This document shows positions 46,965 to 54,033 of a stretch of DNA of 54,033 bases, in pieces. The notes under the pieces are model-generated. The model was not told the origin of the DNA. It saw only the letters and a program-made list of their open reading frames with translations, and ran no database searches. The stretch is taken from positions 1 to 54,033 of the forward strand of contig CAVQFO010000054.1 of the NCBI GenBank assembly GCA_963711725.1. Direction: 5' to 3'. The stretch is from CAVQFO01 sp963711725 (GTDB lineage Bacteria > Pseudomonadota > Gammaproteobacteria > Nitrococcales > Aquisalimonadaceae). A program made the position numbers and the translations under genes. Numbering within the stretch: the first letter of the stretch is position 1; every line of letters begins with the position of its first letter.

Positions 46965-47002
46965 TTTTTCCGTCTATTAACTGTTAGCGAGCATATAACC
47001 CT

Positions 47003-47328
47003 ATGCACAAGGTCACCGTTTACAAGGAAGTAGCCATCGCAGAATGGCGGTATGACATAGGCACCAAGGCCAGATATGCCGACGGATATTTGATATTCGA
47101 AAAGAAGATCGAATGCCATTCGCTCCCTTCGCTGGTCTTAGGCTTCAGCAGGAAGGGTGGCTCCCTGGGCCTCTAAAGATCGTGTCATTCAACATGGACA
47201 GTCAGGAATTTAGTTGCTACGTAGAAGAGAACAATGACATCCCGGACAAACTGGAAGCCATGAAAGAAGATGAAGAAAAGACCGAAGACGACATAGCGGC
47301 ATTCGTGACGCAGAAATTGAGACATTGA
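47003..47328 (+). CDS. Cassette 1 protein, unknown (one inferred frameshift)
   Basis: ATG 47003 lies 14 bases after a GTTAGCG site. The first frame reads MHKVTVYKEVAIAEWRYDIG and stops at 47176. One missing base there lets the protein continue KIVSFNMDSQEFSCYVEENN and end TQKLRH at 47328, about 108 residues. The C-terminal part is acidic (DKLEAMKEDEEKTEDD). No family recognised. AT-rich compared with the chromosome, as expected for a cassette gene. attC1 follows 60 bases later. Confidence 0.45.
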
Positions 47329-47388
47329 AATGGCTATATCGAAGCCTTGGTTGGAAATTGATAAATTCATCTAATCAGGGCGATGATC

Positions 47389-47475
47389 GCTAACAAGGCG
47401 ATCAAATTCGTTCCGGCCCTTCGGGCCTGCACCGGACGCGCCTAGCCGGCGCGCCGTTTATCTTCGTCGTTAGAG
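47389..47475 (+). repeat. attC site 1 (integron cassette recombination site)
   Basis: R' core GCTAAC (47389-47394) and R'' core GTTAGAG (47469-47475) enclose an 87-base imperfect palindrome with CCGGCCCTTCGGGCC in the middle and CGCGCCTAGCCGGCGCG to the right. It shares most of this sequence with attC2 and partly with attC4. Confidence 0.85.
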
Positions 47476-47739
47476 CTCGATCGGAAGGCAATGAATACAG
47501 AGAGCGCGCTGATCACCGTCGCCCGTTGCACTGATGCGCATTGAAGCTCACGTTCTCGCGGGCGGCTCAAGTCGGAGGGTATTCAAGCGTCGTCCTTAGA
47601 TGAGCATGACATGTCGGCGAATGGTTTCTCTGCGGTGCGCGAGGGCGTCAAGGTTCAAGTGCCTGTCGCAACAGGCTCGAGCGGCGACCGAAAGTCCTCG
47701 CGCAAGTTGAGCAGGGAGAGTTCGAGGGGTTAGTGGCAG

Positions 47740-47902
47740 ATGAAGATGAGCAGGTGCCCTGAATGCGGGCGGAGGATGCCTATATGGCTCGGCCTCGAGG
47801 CGGGTCGCGCTTGTGGCGCTCGGTTTGTTCGGTGTCCCTTGCCGTACAAGCGAGGTGGCTCTCGGTGTAGGCACTGTGGGCCACAAGAGGGAAGAGCACT
47901 TA
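47740..47902 (+). CDS. Cassette 2 zinc-ribbon-like protein
   Basis: ATG 47740 begins MKMSRCPECGRRMPIW and continues RCPLPYKRGGSRCRHCG, giving two C-x-x-C pairs of a zinc ribbon. The open frame runs on through attC2 into cassette 3. One missing base near 47892 would instead end it at the TAA inside the R' core, as is usual for cassettes. The first 270 bases of this cassette (47476-47739) hold only a 17-codon frame at 47491-47544 that I cannot support. Confidence 0.4.
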
Positions 47903-47985
47903 ACTCGGCGCTCAAACACGTTTCCGGCCCTTCGGGCCTCCACTGGACGCGCCTAGCCGGCGCGCCGTTAGCTTTCTCGTTAAAT
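47898..47985 (+). repeat. attC site 2
   Basis: R' core ACTTAAC (47898-47904), R'' core GTTAAAT (47979-47985), 88 bases. The interior CCGGCCCTTCGGGCCT and GGACGCGCCTAGCCGGCGCG are nearly the same as in attC1, which shows common descent. Confidence 0.85.
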
Positions 47986-48000
47986 TGCAAGGGAGCATTT

Positions 48001-48339
48001 GTGCCAATCAAGAAGATAATCGGAATTATTTTATTGGCAAATGCTGTATTCGTTTCCTTTAAAATGGCCCTCAACCTCGATTCGCTTCGACAATCGGTTG
48101 AGGCGTTCGCAGCACCAGAAGACCCATTCTGGTTTTATTGGGGGCGACGGTTTAAATTGTCTCATGGCTTTAGCTTCAGGCGTTCTCGGTGTCTACTTCC
48201 TGCAAGCCAAACTACTAAAGCTCAGATACACGCTCCCCCTTTCGCTAATAACAGTATTGTTTGGTGGCTATAGCTTTGTCGTCGGAACTGTCGCAATCGG
48301 TGCTTCAATTTTTCAAAGATATAGACCAGGTGCAATTAA
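48001..48339 (+). CDS. Cassette 3 membrane protein, unknown (one frameshift)
   Basis: GTG 48001 after AAGGGAG starts VPIKKIIGIILLANAVFVSF, a membrane helix. After FWFYWG near 48148 the frame changes to GLNCLMALASGVLGVYFLQA and TLPLSLITVLFGGYSFVVGTVAIGASIF, two more hydrophobic segments. A further shift would end it at the TAA of the attC3 R' core. About 112 residues with three membrane segments. No family recognised. The low GC differs from the chromosome. Confidence 0.5.
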
Positions 48340-48417
48340 CAAGTGCAGGCACGGCGACGCCCTTTCCATTGCGCCTTCGGCTCCATTCCAAGGGCGCGCA
48401 TGCTGCAAGCGTTGCAG
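48334..48417 (+). repeat. attC site 3 (more divergent)
   Basis: R' core AATTAAC (48334-48340) and R'' GTTGCAG (48411-48417) enclose an 84-base imperfect palindrome (TGCAGGCA with TGCTGCA, CGCCCTT with AAGGGCG, central CGCCTTCGGC). The R'' departs from GTTRRRY, so this call is less certain than the others, but it lies exactly between two cassette genes. Confidence 0.65.
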
Positions 48418-48439
48418 ACCTCGGCTTCAAGGAGTGAGG

Positions 48440-49059
48440 ATGAATAATAGTCACCTAGAAGACTGGAGTAGGCTGACCAATGAGAACACTAAGCACGCCC
48501 TTGTTAGTGCCGCTTACGTTGGAATTCTCTCCAGGAGCCCGCAAGCGGATTCCTTTATTACGTGGCTCCTTGCTGGGGCCGGGGCCACGGCAGCTCTTAT
48601 GATTTCAAATATAACTACATTGAGTTCTGCGCTAACCCTGCAGGGTCTACACATGTGCCTGTCGCTTCTCGCCTTGTCAGCTATATTTGGCTTGTTCGCC
48701 AAAAGCGCATCTATTTTTGTTCCGGTTGATGGAAGCGCCCAAGCTCAACTCCACGAACAGATGCTGGGCATAATGGTCGCGCACGGAGATGAACGAGCGA
48801 GGATTATTGAGCAAGCCGAGGCTCTAGGTTCGCATGTTCCGGAAGACATGCAGATAGCCGACGTGGTTTCTGAAATGATACGCCCACTTCCATTTTTGAC
48901 CCGATGGATCGTTTTGTTTTCTCTAGAAATAAATACGGTGATCGGCAAGCTGGCTATGTTCTCCCGGTAAGAGCCTTTGTATGGCAAATGAATTTATGCT
49001 TCTTCCAAGCTGTATTATTCGTAGCATTTGTCGTTGCAGCATCGAGTTATGCTGTCTAG
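48440..49059 (+). CDS. Cassette 4 membrane protein, unknown (one frameshift)
   Basis: ATG 48440 follows AAGGAG. It reads MNNSHLEDWSRLTNENTKHA, then two membrane segments (FITWLLAGAGATAALMISNI and MCLSLLALSAIFGLFA) and a soluble part VAHGDERARIIEQAEALG. The first frame stops at 48970. One missing base near 48953 extends it with a third membrane segment (FFQAVLFVAFVVAASSYAV) to a TAG at 49057-49059, directly at attC4. About 206 residues. No family recognised; multi-TM proteins of unknown role are common in integron cassettes. Confidence 0.6.
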
Positions 49060-49146
49060 GTCTAACAAGTACTTGAAGTGCGTTCCGGGCTGTTGGCCCT
49101 CCACCGGACACGCCATCTGGCGCGCCGCTTAAGAAATTCGTTATGC
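49060..49146 (+). repeat. attC site 4
   Basis: R' core GTCTAAC (49060-49066) and R'' core GTTATGC (49140-49146), 87 bases, with TTCCGGGCTGTTGGCCC, CCACCGGAC and GGCGCGCCG in between. It is related to attC1 and attC2. Confidence 0.82.
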
Positions 49147-49149
49147 ACT

Positions 49150-49660
49150 ATGAAGATCAGGATTCCGAGCATGGAAACAGTTTTCAAAGTTTGCTCTGCC
49201 GCGGTTCTTTTAGTGGTTCCTTGCTATTTTGGCTATATGGCCCAGCCCACTGAGATGGGTTTGGCTATTTTGGCTGGTGCATTGGGCTTGGCATTCTCAA
49301 ATATCGATAAGTTGTCTGAGTTTAGTGGTGCCGGTTTTTCTGCAAAGATGAAGAACCAAAATGCAAGCGGTAGTAGAGAAAGAAACAGAAGCGACGCCTT
49401 TCTCAAAAGATGAAGAGGACGTTTCGGTCGCCTCGCCCATAGAAGCGTCCATTTTGAAGGCATTATCCAACCCAAAGTATACTTGGCGCACTTTGGCTGG
49501 AATAAGCAAGGATGCAAACTGTACTGAGCCTGAGGCATGGAAAGTTTTGGTGGATTTAGTGGGTAATAAATTCGTACGCGTAGCAAACAAGAATAAAACC
49601 GGCGAAATGATATGGGCCCTAACAAGCAAGGGGCGACAGATTGCGGCGAAAAATGCCTAA
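49150..49660 (+). CDS. Cassette 5 membrane-anchored winged-helix-like protein (one frameshift)
   Basis: ATG 49150 starts MKIRIPSMETVFKVCSAAV and has two membrane segments (VCSAAVLLVVPCYFGYMA, MGLAILAGALGLAFSNI). Near 49355 the frame changes, and the protein continues VVEKETEATPFSKDEEDVS and SILKALSNPKYTWRTLAGISK, DANCTEPEAWKVLVDLVGNKFVRV, ending SKGRQIAAKNA. The last 75 residues look like a winged-helix domain. The TAA stop is inside the R' core of attC5. About 169 residues. No family recognised. Confidence 0.55.
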
Positions 49661-49723
49661 CCAAGCCATTAAATACGCTCCCTTCGGTCGCCGGATGACC
49701 TTGCCCGAGTTTATTGGACACGT

Positions 49724-50601
49724 TCATGCGACCAGTTTCTCGAATTCTGCCGGTGGCCGAAACCCCAATGCCGAGTGCAACCGGCGATGGTTATAGAAGC
49801 GTAGGTAGCTTCGGATATGCGCGATCAGTTCAGAGACCGTCCAGGACCGGTCACCGTAGACCACATCGGATTCGGCTTTGAGCGTGCCGAAGAACGACTC
49901 CACATGGGCATTGTCGTAGCAGTACGCCCGGCGGCTCATGCTCTGGGTAAAGCCGCGGATGGCCAGCAGGTGCTTGAAGCGGTTGGCGGCATATTCAATG
50001 CCCTGATCGGAGTGGAACAAGACCCCCGGGCGCGGGCGATGCCGCTTGAGTGCATCTTCAAGGGCCGCACAGGTCATCTCGGCGGTACGCTGCCTGGCCG
50101 TGGCCCATCCCACTATTTGTCGCGTGAATTGATCCATCACCACCGCCAGAAACAACCACCCCGAAGGGGTGTGGATATAGGTGTAGTCCCCGACCCAGAC
50201 CTCACCGGCCTGGGGGGCCGGGCCTTGTTCCAACAACCGGTTGGGTACTTGGTATTGCGCCGCACGCCCGGGGCGGGGTTTGAACCGCCGCGCCTGGCGG
50301 GCGACCAGGCCGTCTTCGCGCATCAAGCGAGCCACCCGGTGACGCCCGCAGGCATACCCTCGATTCTCCACGGCCACCTTCAGGCGAGGACTACCGTAGA
50401 GCCCCCGGTGTGCCGCGAACTCTTGGCGGATCACGGTCAGCAACTGCGCGTCCTCGATGGCCCGCAGGCTGGGGATGCGCCCCAGCCATTCATAGAAGCT
50501 GCTGCGCGGCACCTCGAGGGCTTCACACAAGCGCTTGACCGAGTAGCGCTCCCGCCGCTCGGCTATGAATCGGTATCTCCCGGCCGACGTTGTCCGAAAA
50601 A
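49724..50601 (-). CDS. IS3-family transposase OrfB (DDE domain), via -1 frameshift
   Basis: The rve/DDE catalytic domain shows D in EVWVGDYTYIHTPSG, D in LFHSDQGIEYAAN and E in NAHVESFFGTLKAE. The N-terminal HTH_21-type part is YSVKRLCEALEVPRSSFYEWL. The frame opens upstream at the slippery sequence, so it is made as an OrfAB fusion; the first possible independent start (TTG 50530) is weak. The heptamer T-TTT-TTC (50602-50596) in orfA phase is the likely -1 site. Confidence 0.9.
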
Positions 50602-50877
50602 ACGCCGGGCTTCCTTGAGGATCTCGTTCTCCTCACTGAGCTTGCGGTTACGCCGTTCCAGCTCCCGGATGCGTCGGCGCAGCTCGACGGCTTCGGCATC
50701 GCCGCCTTTGGGTGGCTTACTCATGAATCGTCCCTCCCGGTATTCCTTCTTCCACCGGGACAGCATAAACGGATGGATGCCCAGGCGCGCGGCCACCTCC
50801 TGGGTCTGGATCTCGGGTTGCTGCGCCAGCTCCACGGCTTCAACCTTGAACTGATTATCGTAACGGCGGTACTTCAT
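50563..50877 (-). CDS. IS3-family transposase OrfA (HTH protein)
   Basis: 104 residues from ATG 50877. It has a helix-turn-helix (FKVEAVELAQQPEIQTQEVAARLGIHPFMLSRWKKE) followed by a leucine-zipper-like coiled coil (LRRRIRELERRNRKLSEENEIL). It binds the IS ends and reaches the slippery sequence TTTTTTC near its own end. Confidence 0.9.
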   Translation of the reverse strand: MKYRRYDNQFKVEAVELAQQPEIQTQEVAARLGIHPFMLSRWKKEYREGRFMSKPPKGGDAEAVELRRRIRELERRNRKLSEENEILKEARRFFGQRRPGDTDS

Positions 50878-50992
50878 GGAACACCTCTTTGCTAAATTGA
50901 ATCATCAAGAGGTGTCCAATAGACCGGGGCAAGGTCAGGACGCTCGTTCCTCGCGCCGTTTATGGCGGGCGTTCCAGCAACGGTACCGGCGC

Positions 50993-51742
50993 ATGAGCAC
51001 CAGGCCGACCCTGAGAATCGATATCGAAAAGATTTATGCGGTCACGACTGAAGTGCCGTCACCCGCACGTCCGTATTCCTTGGACTGGGACTGAACGCCG
51101 CTACGGATCCTGACTTCAAGAAGTATGAACTTCAGGGGATCACTCACTTTCAGCTTTTGCCGCCAAGCCTTCCGGATGAAACCGTCGAGCACTTCAAGGA
51201 GGAGTTCTCTCGGTGGGTCCTGGCGAACGGACTGCGCGACCTATCTGAAGCTTTCTCGCTATATCTTGATCAACTGTTTGAGGCCTGCGCGATTGCAGCG
51301 ACGAAAGGGAAAATCAAGCGCCTCAATGGGATTCGCCGATGAGGTTAGGAACTTTAGTGAGCAGGGCCTTCCCAACAAACTAAACGTGCTGAAGCAGAGG
51401 TTTGGCGTTGCCGCAGCGAACCAGCCAAACCTCAAGAGTCTGAACAAGGCGCGTAGGCATTTTCTCGCCCACCGGCAGGGAGTGGTGGCGCCGAAGGACT
51501 GCGCGGAAGACGGCTCATTCCGCGTTACCTGGGTTGGCATGGATGCGACCTTAGAGACCCCGAGCGGGGAGGCCCATGACGCCTTCCGAGTGCCAGACGG
51601 AGGCGTCTTTCTTCCAGAAGGCGGTCAGGTCGTCGTCAGGACTGTTGCACGGGAACGTGTGTTCAAGTCGGGAGACGTCATTGGCTTGAGTGCGACAGAT
51701 CTTGCGGAAATATGCTGGAACATCCAGGGAGCTGCCTGGTAA
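50993..51742 (+). CDS. Cassette 6 protein, HEPN-like (two frameshifts)
   Basis: ATG 50993 starts MSTRPTLRIDIEKIYAVTTE. Collinear pieces continue DPDFKKYELQGITHFQLLPP, EEFSRWVLANGLRDLSEAFS, then EVRNFSEQGLPNKLNVLKQR and LNKARRHFLAHRQG and end ICWNIQGAAW. The frame changes near 51090 (one base missing) and 51333 (one extra G). The helix LNKARRHFLAHRQG contains R-x4-H, the HEPN RNase motif, in a mainly helical protein. HEPN proteins are often toxins or antiphage RNases; this role is only inferred. About 248 residues. It follows the attC5 remnant and has no recognisable attC after it. Confidence 0.5.
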
Positions 51743-51889
51743 CACAAGAACCAGGACATCCACCACTTAAGGTTAACCAAACCAATCAGTTAGCGGAAAT
51801 CGCGCACCCACCTCCTTGACCGCCGGCGCCGCGAGCGCTAGGTTGAGCTGTATAGAAACACAGTCTCACTCTGTTCAAGGAGGAACACC

Positions 51890-52862
51890 ATGACTCAAGC
51901 CCGCCGTGAACTGGTCTCGCTCGAGGCCACGCCTTACTACCATTGCATCAGCCGCTGTGTGCGCCGCGCCTTCTTGTGTGGAGAGGATCGTGTCAGTGGG
52001 CGGAGCTTCGAACATCGCCGGCAGTGGATTGTGGAGCGGGTGAAGCGGTTTTGGCGGGTATCTTCGCGGTGGATGTCTGTGCCTATGCAGTCATGTCGAA
52101 TCACTATCATGTCGTGCTGCGCCTGCGCCCGGAACGAGCGCGGGAGTGGAGCGATGAGGAGGTGTTGAAGCAGTGGTAAGAGAAAATCGACGGACGCTTT
52201 TGGTACCGCTACCCTCTGCCGCGGCGCCGCTTGGGCAAGACGGAGGAGCTTCAGCGGGTGTCGCGCTTTGCAGGGACGTACCGGGAGCGTCTGGGTGATT
52301 TGAGTTGGTTCATGCGCTGCCTGAACGAGTCCATTGCCCGTCAGGCCAATGCCGAGGACGGCTGCAAGGGTCGGTTCTGGGAAGGGCGGTTCAAGACCCA
52401 GGCCTTGTTGGATGAGGCGGCGGTGCTCTCCTGTATCGCCTATGTGGATCTCAACCCGATTCGGGCGGGGCTTGCGCACACGCCGGAGGGCTCGGAGTTC
52501 ACGTCGATTCAGGAGCGGATTCAGGCCTGGGGGAATGACCCTGAGACGCGGTGGCACCGTTTCTGGCGGAAACCGAGGAAGAGGTGGACGCCTTGCCGTT
52601 CAGTCTTCAGGACTACCTTCAACTGGTGGACTGGTCGGGGCGGGCGATCCGGGACGACAAACGGGGATCGATTCCGGGGCATCTGCCGCCGATCCTGACC
52701 CGCCTGGGGATCAAGCCGCAGGCCTATGTGGGGATGCTCCGGCGCAGTGAGTATCCCATGCAGCGGGCGCTGGGCCGGCTGGCGGCGATGCGGGAGGCGG
52801 CACAGGCGCTGGGGCAGGGGTTTCTCAAGGGGACGCAGGTGGCGGAGGCGCTGTTGGGGTAG
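51890..52862 (+). pseudogene. REP-associated (Y1/HUH) transposase, degenerate
   Basis: ATG 51890 follows AAGGAGG. It starts MTQARRELVSLEATPYYHCISRC. The HUH motif is AVMSNHYHVVLRL, and the catalytic tyrosine is in IAYVDLNPIRAGL, with FWEGRFKTQALLDE before it. The gene has a frame change near 52050, an in-frame TAA at 52177 followed by apparent loss of conserved sequence, and another shift near 52560. The C-terminal domain ends AEALLG. IS200/IS605-type enzymes of this group are thought to spread REP sequences. The defects look too many for sequencing error alone. Confidence 0.75.
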
Positions 52863-53009
52863 GGGTGGAGCTGGTAACTATCTCATAGTTCGGACATTAG
52901 GTAGTAGGAATATGCCGCGCCCACGCTCGGCGTTACCCAGAATCCGCTATGCTGCATGAAACGATCCAACATATTTAATTGCTGGGATAATATAAGAGCG
53001 GTCAAGAAT

Positions 53010-53041
53010 GCTGAAGATCCCGTCGCGACAGGATCTTCAGC
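53010..53041 (-). terminator. Hairpin downstream of the PEP-CTERM gene
   Basis: GCTGAAGATCC and its perfect complement (53010-53020, 53031-53041) enclose a 10-base loop. It starts 22 bases after the PEP-CTERM stop on the minus strand. There is no long T-run, so it may be a processing or Rho-type terminator. The stretch 52863-53009 shows nothing else. Confidence 0.55.
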
Positions 53042-53062
53042 GTAAGAAGAGAACTACCCTTT

Positions 53063-53735
53063 CTACACGACCTTGCGACGCATGTAACCGATTCCGAGCA
53101 AGCCCAGTCCGAGCAACGCAGTGACTGGCGGTTCCGGCACGGACGCATTATTCCGGTATGACCCGCATAGCAGACCCGAAGGTAATGTCGTCGTACCCGG
53201 TTTGGTTTGCTGTCCCACCGAAATCGATAGAGTAAGCAGTGCCCGCGAAGCTAACGCCGTTGGATCCCAGTGGCAGAAGGTGCCGTTTGGATCTCCAGTA
53301 CAATTATTCGTATATTGCGCATCAAATCGATGGATCCAATAACATTGCCGGTGGCATTCAATCCATCATAGACGTTAATCGTGGCAGCGGTAGAAGATGT
53401 GTAGTAGAAGGAAAATCCGGTATCGAATCCGGCAGCAACATTCATGATCGCCGAACTGCTGTCCAGCCAGAACAAGATAGTATTAGGCGACGGCTCGTTG
53501 GCAAAATTGCCTGTGCCGCCCGCGTCCGAATCGATGAGTCCCAGCGTGGCGGGCGAGAAGGCCACGCCATAATCTGTACCTGAATTTCCGTTACTGTCTG
53601 TGCCACCATTGTAGAAACCGTTTATGGCGGCCTGTTGCACCGCCCTCGAAGTCCAATACAAAGCTCGCGTTGGCTAACGGGGAAATCGAAATAAATCCAG
53701 CTCCCAAGGCGAGCCCCAGCATAGCATTTCTCATT
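53063..53735 (-). CDS. PEP-CTERM sorting-domain protein (frameshifted)
   Basis: ATG 53735 follows GGGAGGGG. A signal peptide (MRNAMLGLALGAGFISISPLANA-SF) leads to a secreted domain with LDSSSAIMNVAAGFDTGFSFYYTSS and GTAYSIDFGG. The C-terminus VPEPPVTALLGLGLLGIGYMRRKVV is a clear PEP-CTERM signal: VPEP, a membrane helix and a basic end. Such proteins are cut by exosortase and exported into the extracellular matrix or floc-forming polymer. Frame changes near 53640, 53330, 53270 and 53150 break the gene. No exosortase lies in the window. Confidence 0.75.
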
Positions 53736-53789
53736 GGTCTACCCCTCCCTCGCAATTATCTAACTTTGTTGATTAGCACGCGTCTTCTC

Positions 53790-53805
53790 AGCAAATAACG
53801 TGCCA
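53790..53805 (-). promoter_or_regulatory. Consensus sigma-54 promoter for the PEP-CTERM gene
   Basis: On the minus strand TGGCACG (53805-53799), four bases (TTAT), then TTGCT (53794-53790) match TGGCACG-N4-TTGCW at every defined position. The distance from TTGCT to the ATG is 54 bases. PEP-CTERM genes in proteobacteria are known to be controlled by RpoN with the PrsK/PrsR pair. An upstream enhancer site would lie between 53850 and 54033. Confidence 0.8.
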
Positions 53806-54033
53806 TATCTAGGTTTGTCAACCTTGGGTCAGACCAACCACCAATTAAATTAGTTAGATAGAGTCCTAGCACAGCACCCGGGTTGGTAAGGTGTAACATA
53901 TGAACGGGCCGACGGGAGGGCGACGACGCGCGACCTGTAAGTATTTCGACGGTCCGAACCATTACTATCCGCTGAAGCGCGTCCCCATCAGTCAACTAGT
54001 TGTCGCCTCAACGCAATCCGAAGGTGACAAGCG
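53806..54033. other. Upstream region of the PEP-CTERM gene, no gene recognised
   Basis: This stretch holds a minus-strand open frame of 79 codons (53756-53995), but it runs through the sigma-54 promoter and has no recognisable motif, so I do not call it. The sequence may contain enhancer-type regulator sites and the window then ends. Confidence 0.4.

Larger units (their letters stand above)
49696..50937 (-). mobile_element. IS3-family insertion sequence inside attC5
   Basis: 1242 bases with about 26-base imperfect terminal repeats (TGACCTTGCCC...TATTGGACAC on both ends) and a 3-base direct repeat GGA (49693-49695 and 50938-50940). It carries orfA and orfB on the minus strand with an intact -1 frameshift signal. 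It looks complete and possibly active. It was inserted into the central part of attC5. Confidence 0.92.
49655..50977 (+). repeat. attC site 5, split by the IS3-family element
   Basis: The left half is GCCTAAC (49655-49661) followed by GCCATTAAATACGC and CTCCCTTCGGTCGCC. The right half (50938-50977) is GACGCTCG...GCGCCGTTTATGGCGGGCGTT. GCCATTAAA pairs with GTTTATGGC across the insertion. Removing the IS and one GGA gives a normal short attC of about 80 bases. The R'' GTTCCAG is atypical. Confidence 0.7.

Noticed and set aside
46945..51742. CRISPR array
   Set aside because: The repeats are 84-88 bases, imperfect, spaced by genes and have integron core sites. They are attC sites and no cas genes are present.
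51760..51800. A sixth attC at GGTTAACC...GTTAGCG
   Set aside because: Only about 14 bases separate the two core-like motifs and no palindromic interior exists.
53756..53995. 79-codon minus-strand frame upstream of the PEP-CTERM gene
   Set aside because: It covers a perfect sigma-54 promoter and has no motif or ribosome site.

Overview
The window is high-GC bacterial DNA with a gammaproteobacterial flavour: a split adenosylcobalamin-dependent ribonucleotide reductase (NrdJa/NrdJb layout), dodecin, DUF1992, DUF99, HPF-like and PEP-CTERM genes, integron attC sites and REP-like palindromes. The DsrE-like protein and the sulfurtransferase suggest, weakly, a relative of the Chromatiales/Ectothiorhodospiraceae. 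No rRNA, tRNA or marker gene allows a firmer placement.

Layout. (1) 1-10 kb: genes for secreted haem and surface proteins. On the minus strand are two beta-barrel proteins and an HzsA-like WD40/c-type cytochrome lipoprotein. Divergent from them are a mono-haem protein, a LamG di-haem lipoprotein, a Tat-exported DUF1501-like protein and a Sel1 protein. (2) 10.7-15.3 kb: an unknown protein, an alpha/beta hydrolase, a small membrane protein, an SDR without its catalytic tyrosine, and a NodIJ-type ABC exporter. (3) 15.3-18.8 kb: a MITE-like element, a REP hairpin and a minus-strand operon of methyltransferase, KAS III-like protein and PHB-depolymerase-like esterase. (4) 19-41.7 kb: mostly core genes. 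They include a beta-hydroxyacid dehydrogenase, an RND pump behind a CsoR/FrmR-like operator, CHAD and DUF1992 proteins, an SsuABC-type ABC transporter with a DsrE-like partner, CorA, DUF99, a sulfurtransferase, a CDF transporter, an HPF-like protein, a SMUG1-type glycosylase, nicotinamidase, a phosphoribosyltransferase plus hydrolase pair, DUF72, a cupin, PolX, dodecin and a patatin. (5) 41.7-46.7 kb: REP-like repeats, one split by an IS110/IS1111-type element, then nrdJa-nrdJb and a terminator. (6) 46.9-51.8 kb: a cluster of attC sites with small cassette genes and no integrase in view (CALIN-type). An intact IS3-family element sits inside one attC. (7) 51.9-54 kb: a broken REP-associated (Y1/HUH) transposase and a PEP-CTERM gene preceded by a consensus sigma-54 promoter.

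Caution: many otherwise well-conserved genes are split by single-base insertions or deletions, densest at 6.7-9.7 kb and 15.8-18.2 kb but also in the pump, the IS110 transposase, the cassettes and the PEP-CTERM gene. Both signs of indel occur, often in homopolymers, so sequencing or assembly error is likely. I annotate such loci as one gene and say where the frame changes.

The most interesting parts are the integrase-less attC array, the IS110 element whose 3' non-coding region carries short matches to its REP target, the secreted cytochrome/DUF1501 locus, and the sigma-54-driven PEP-CTERM gene.
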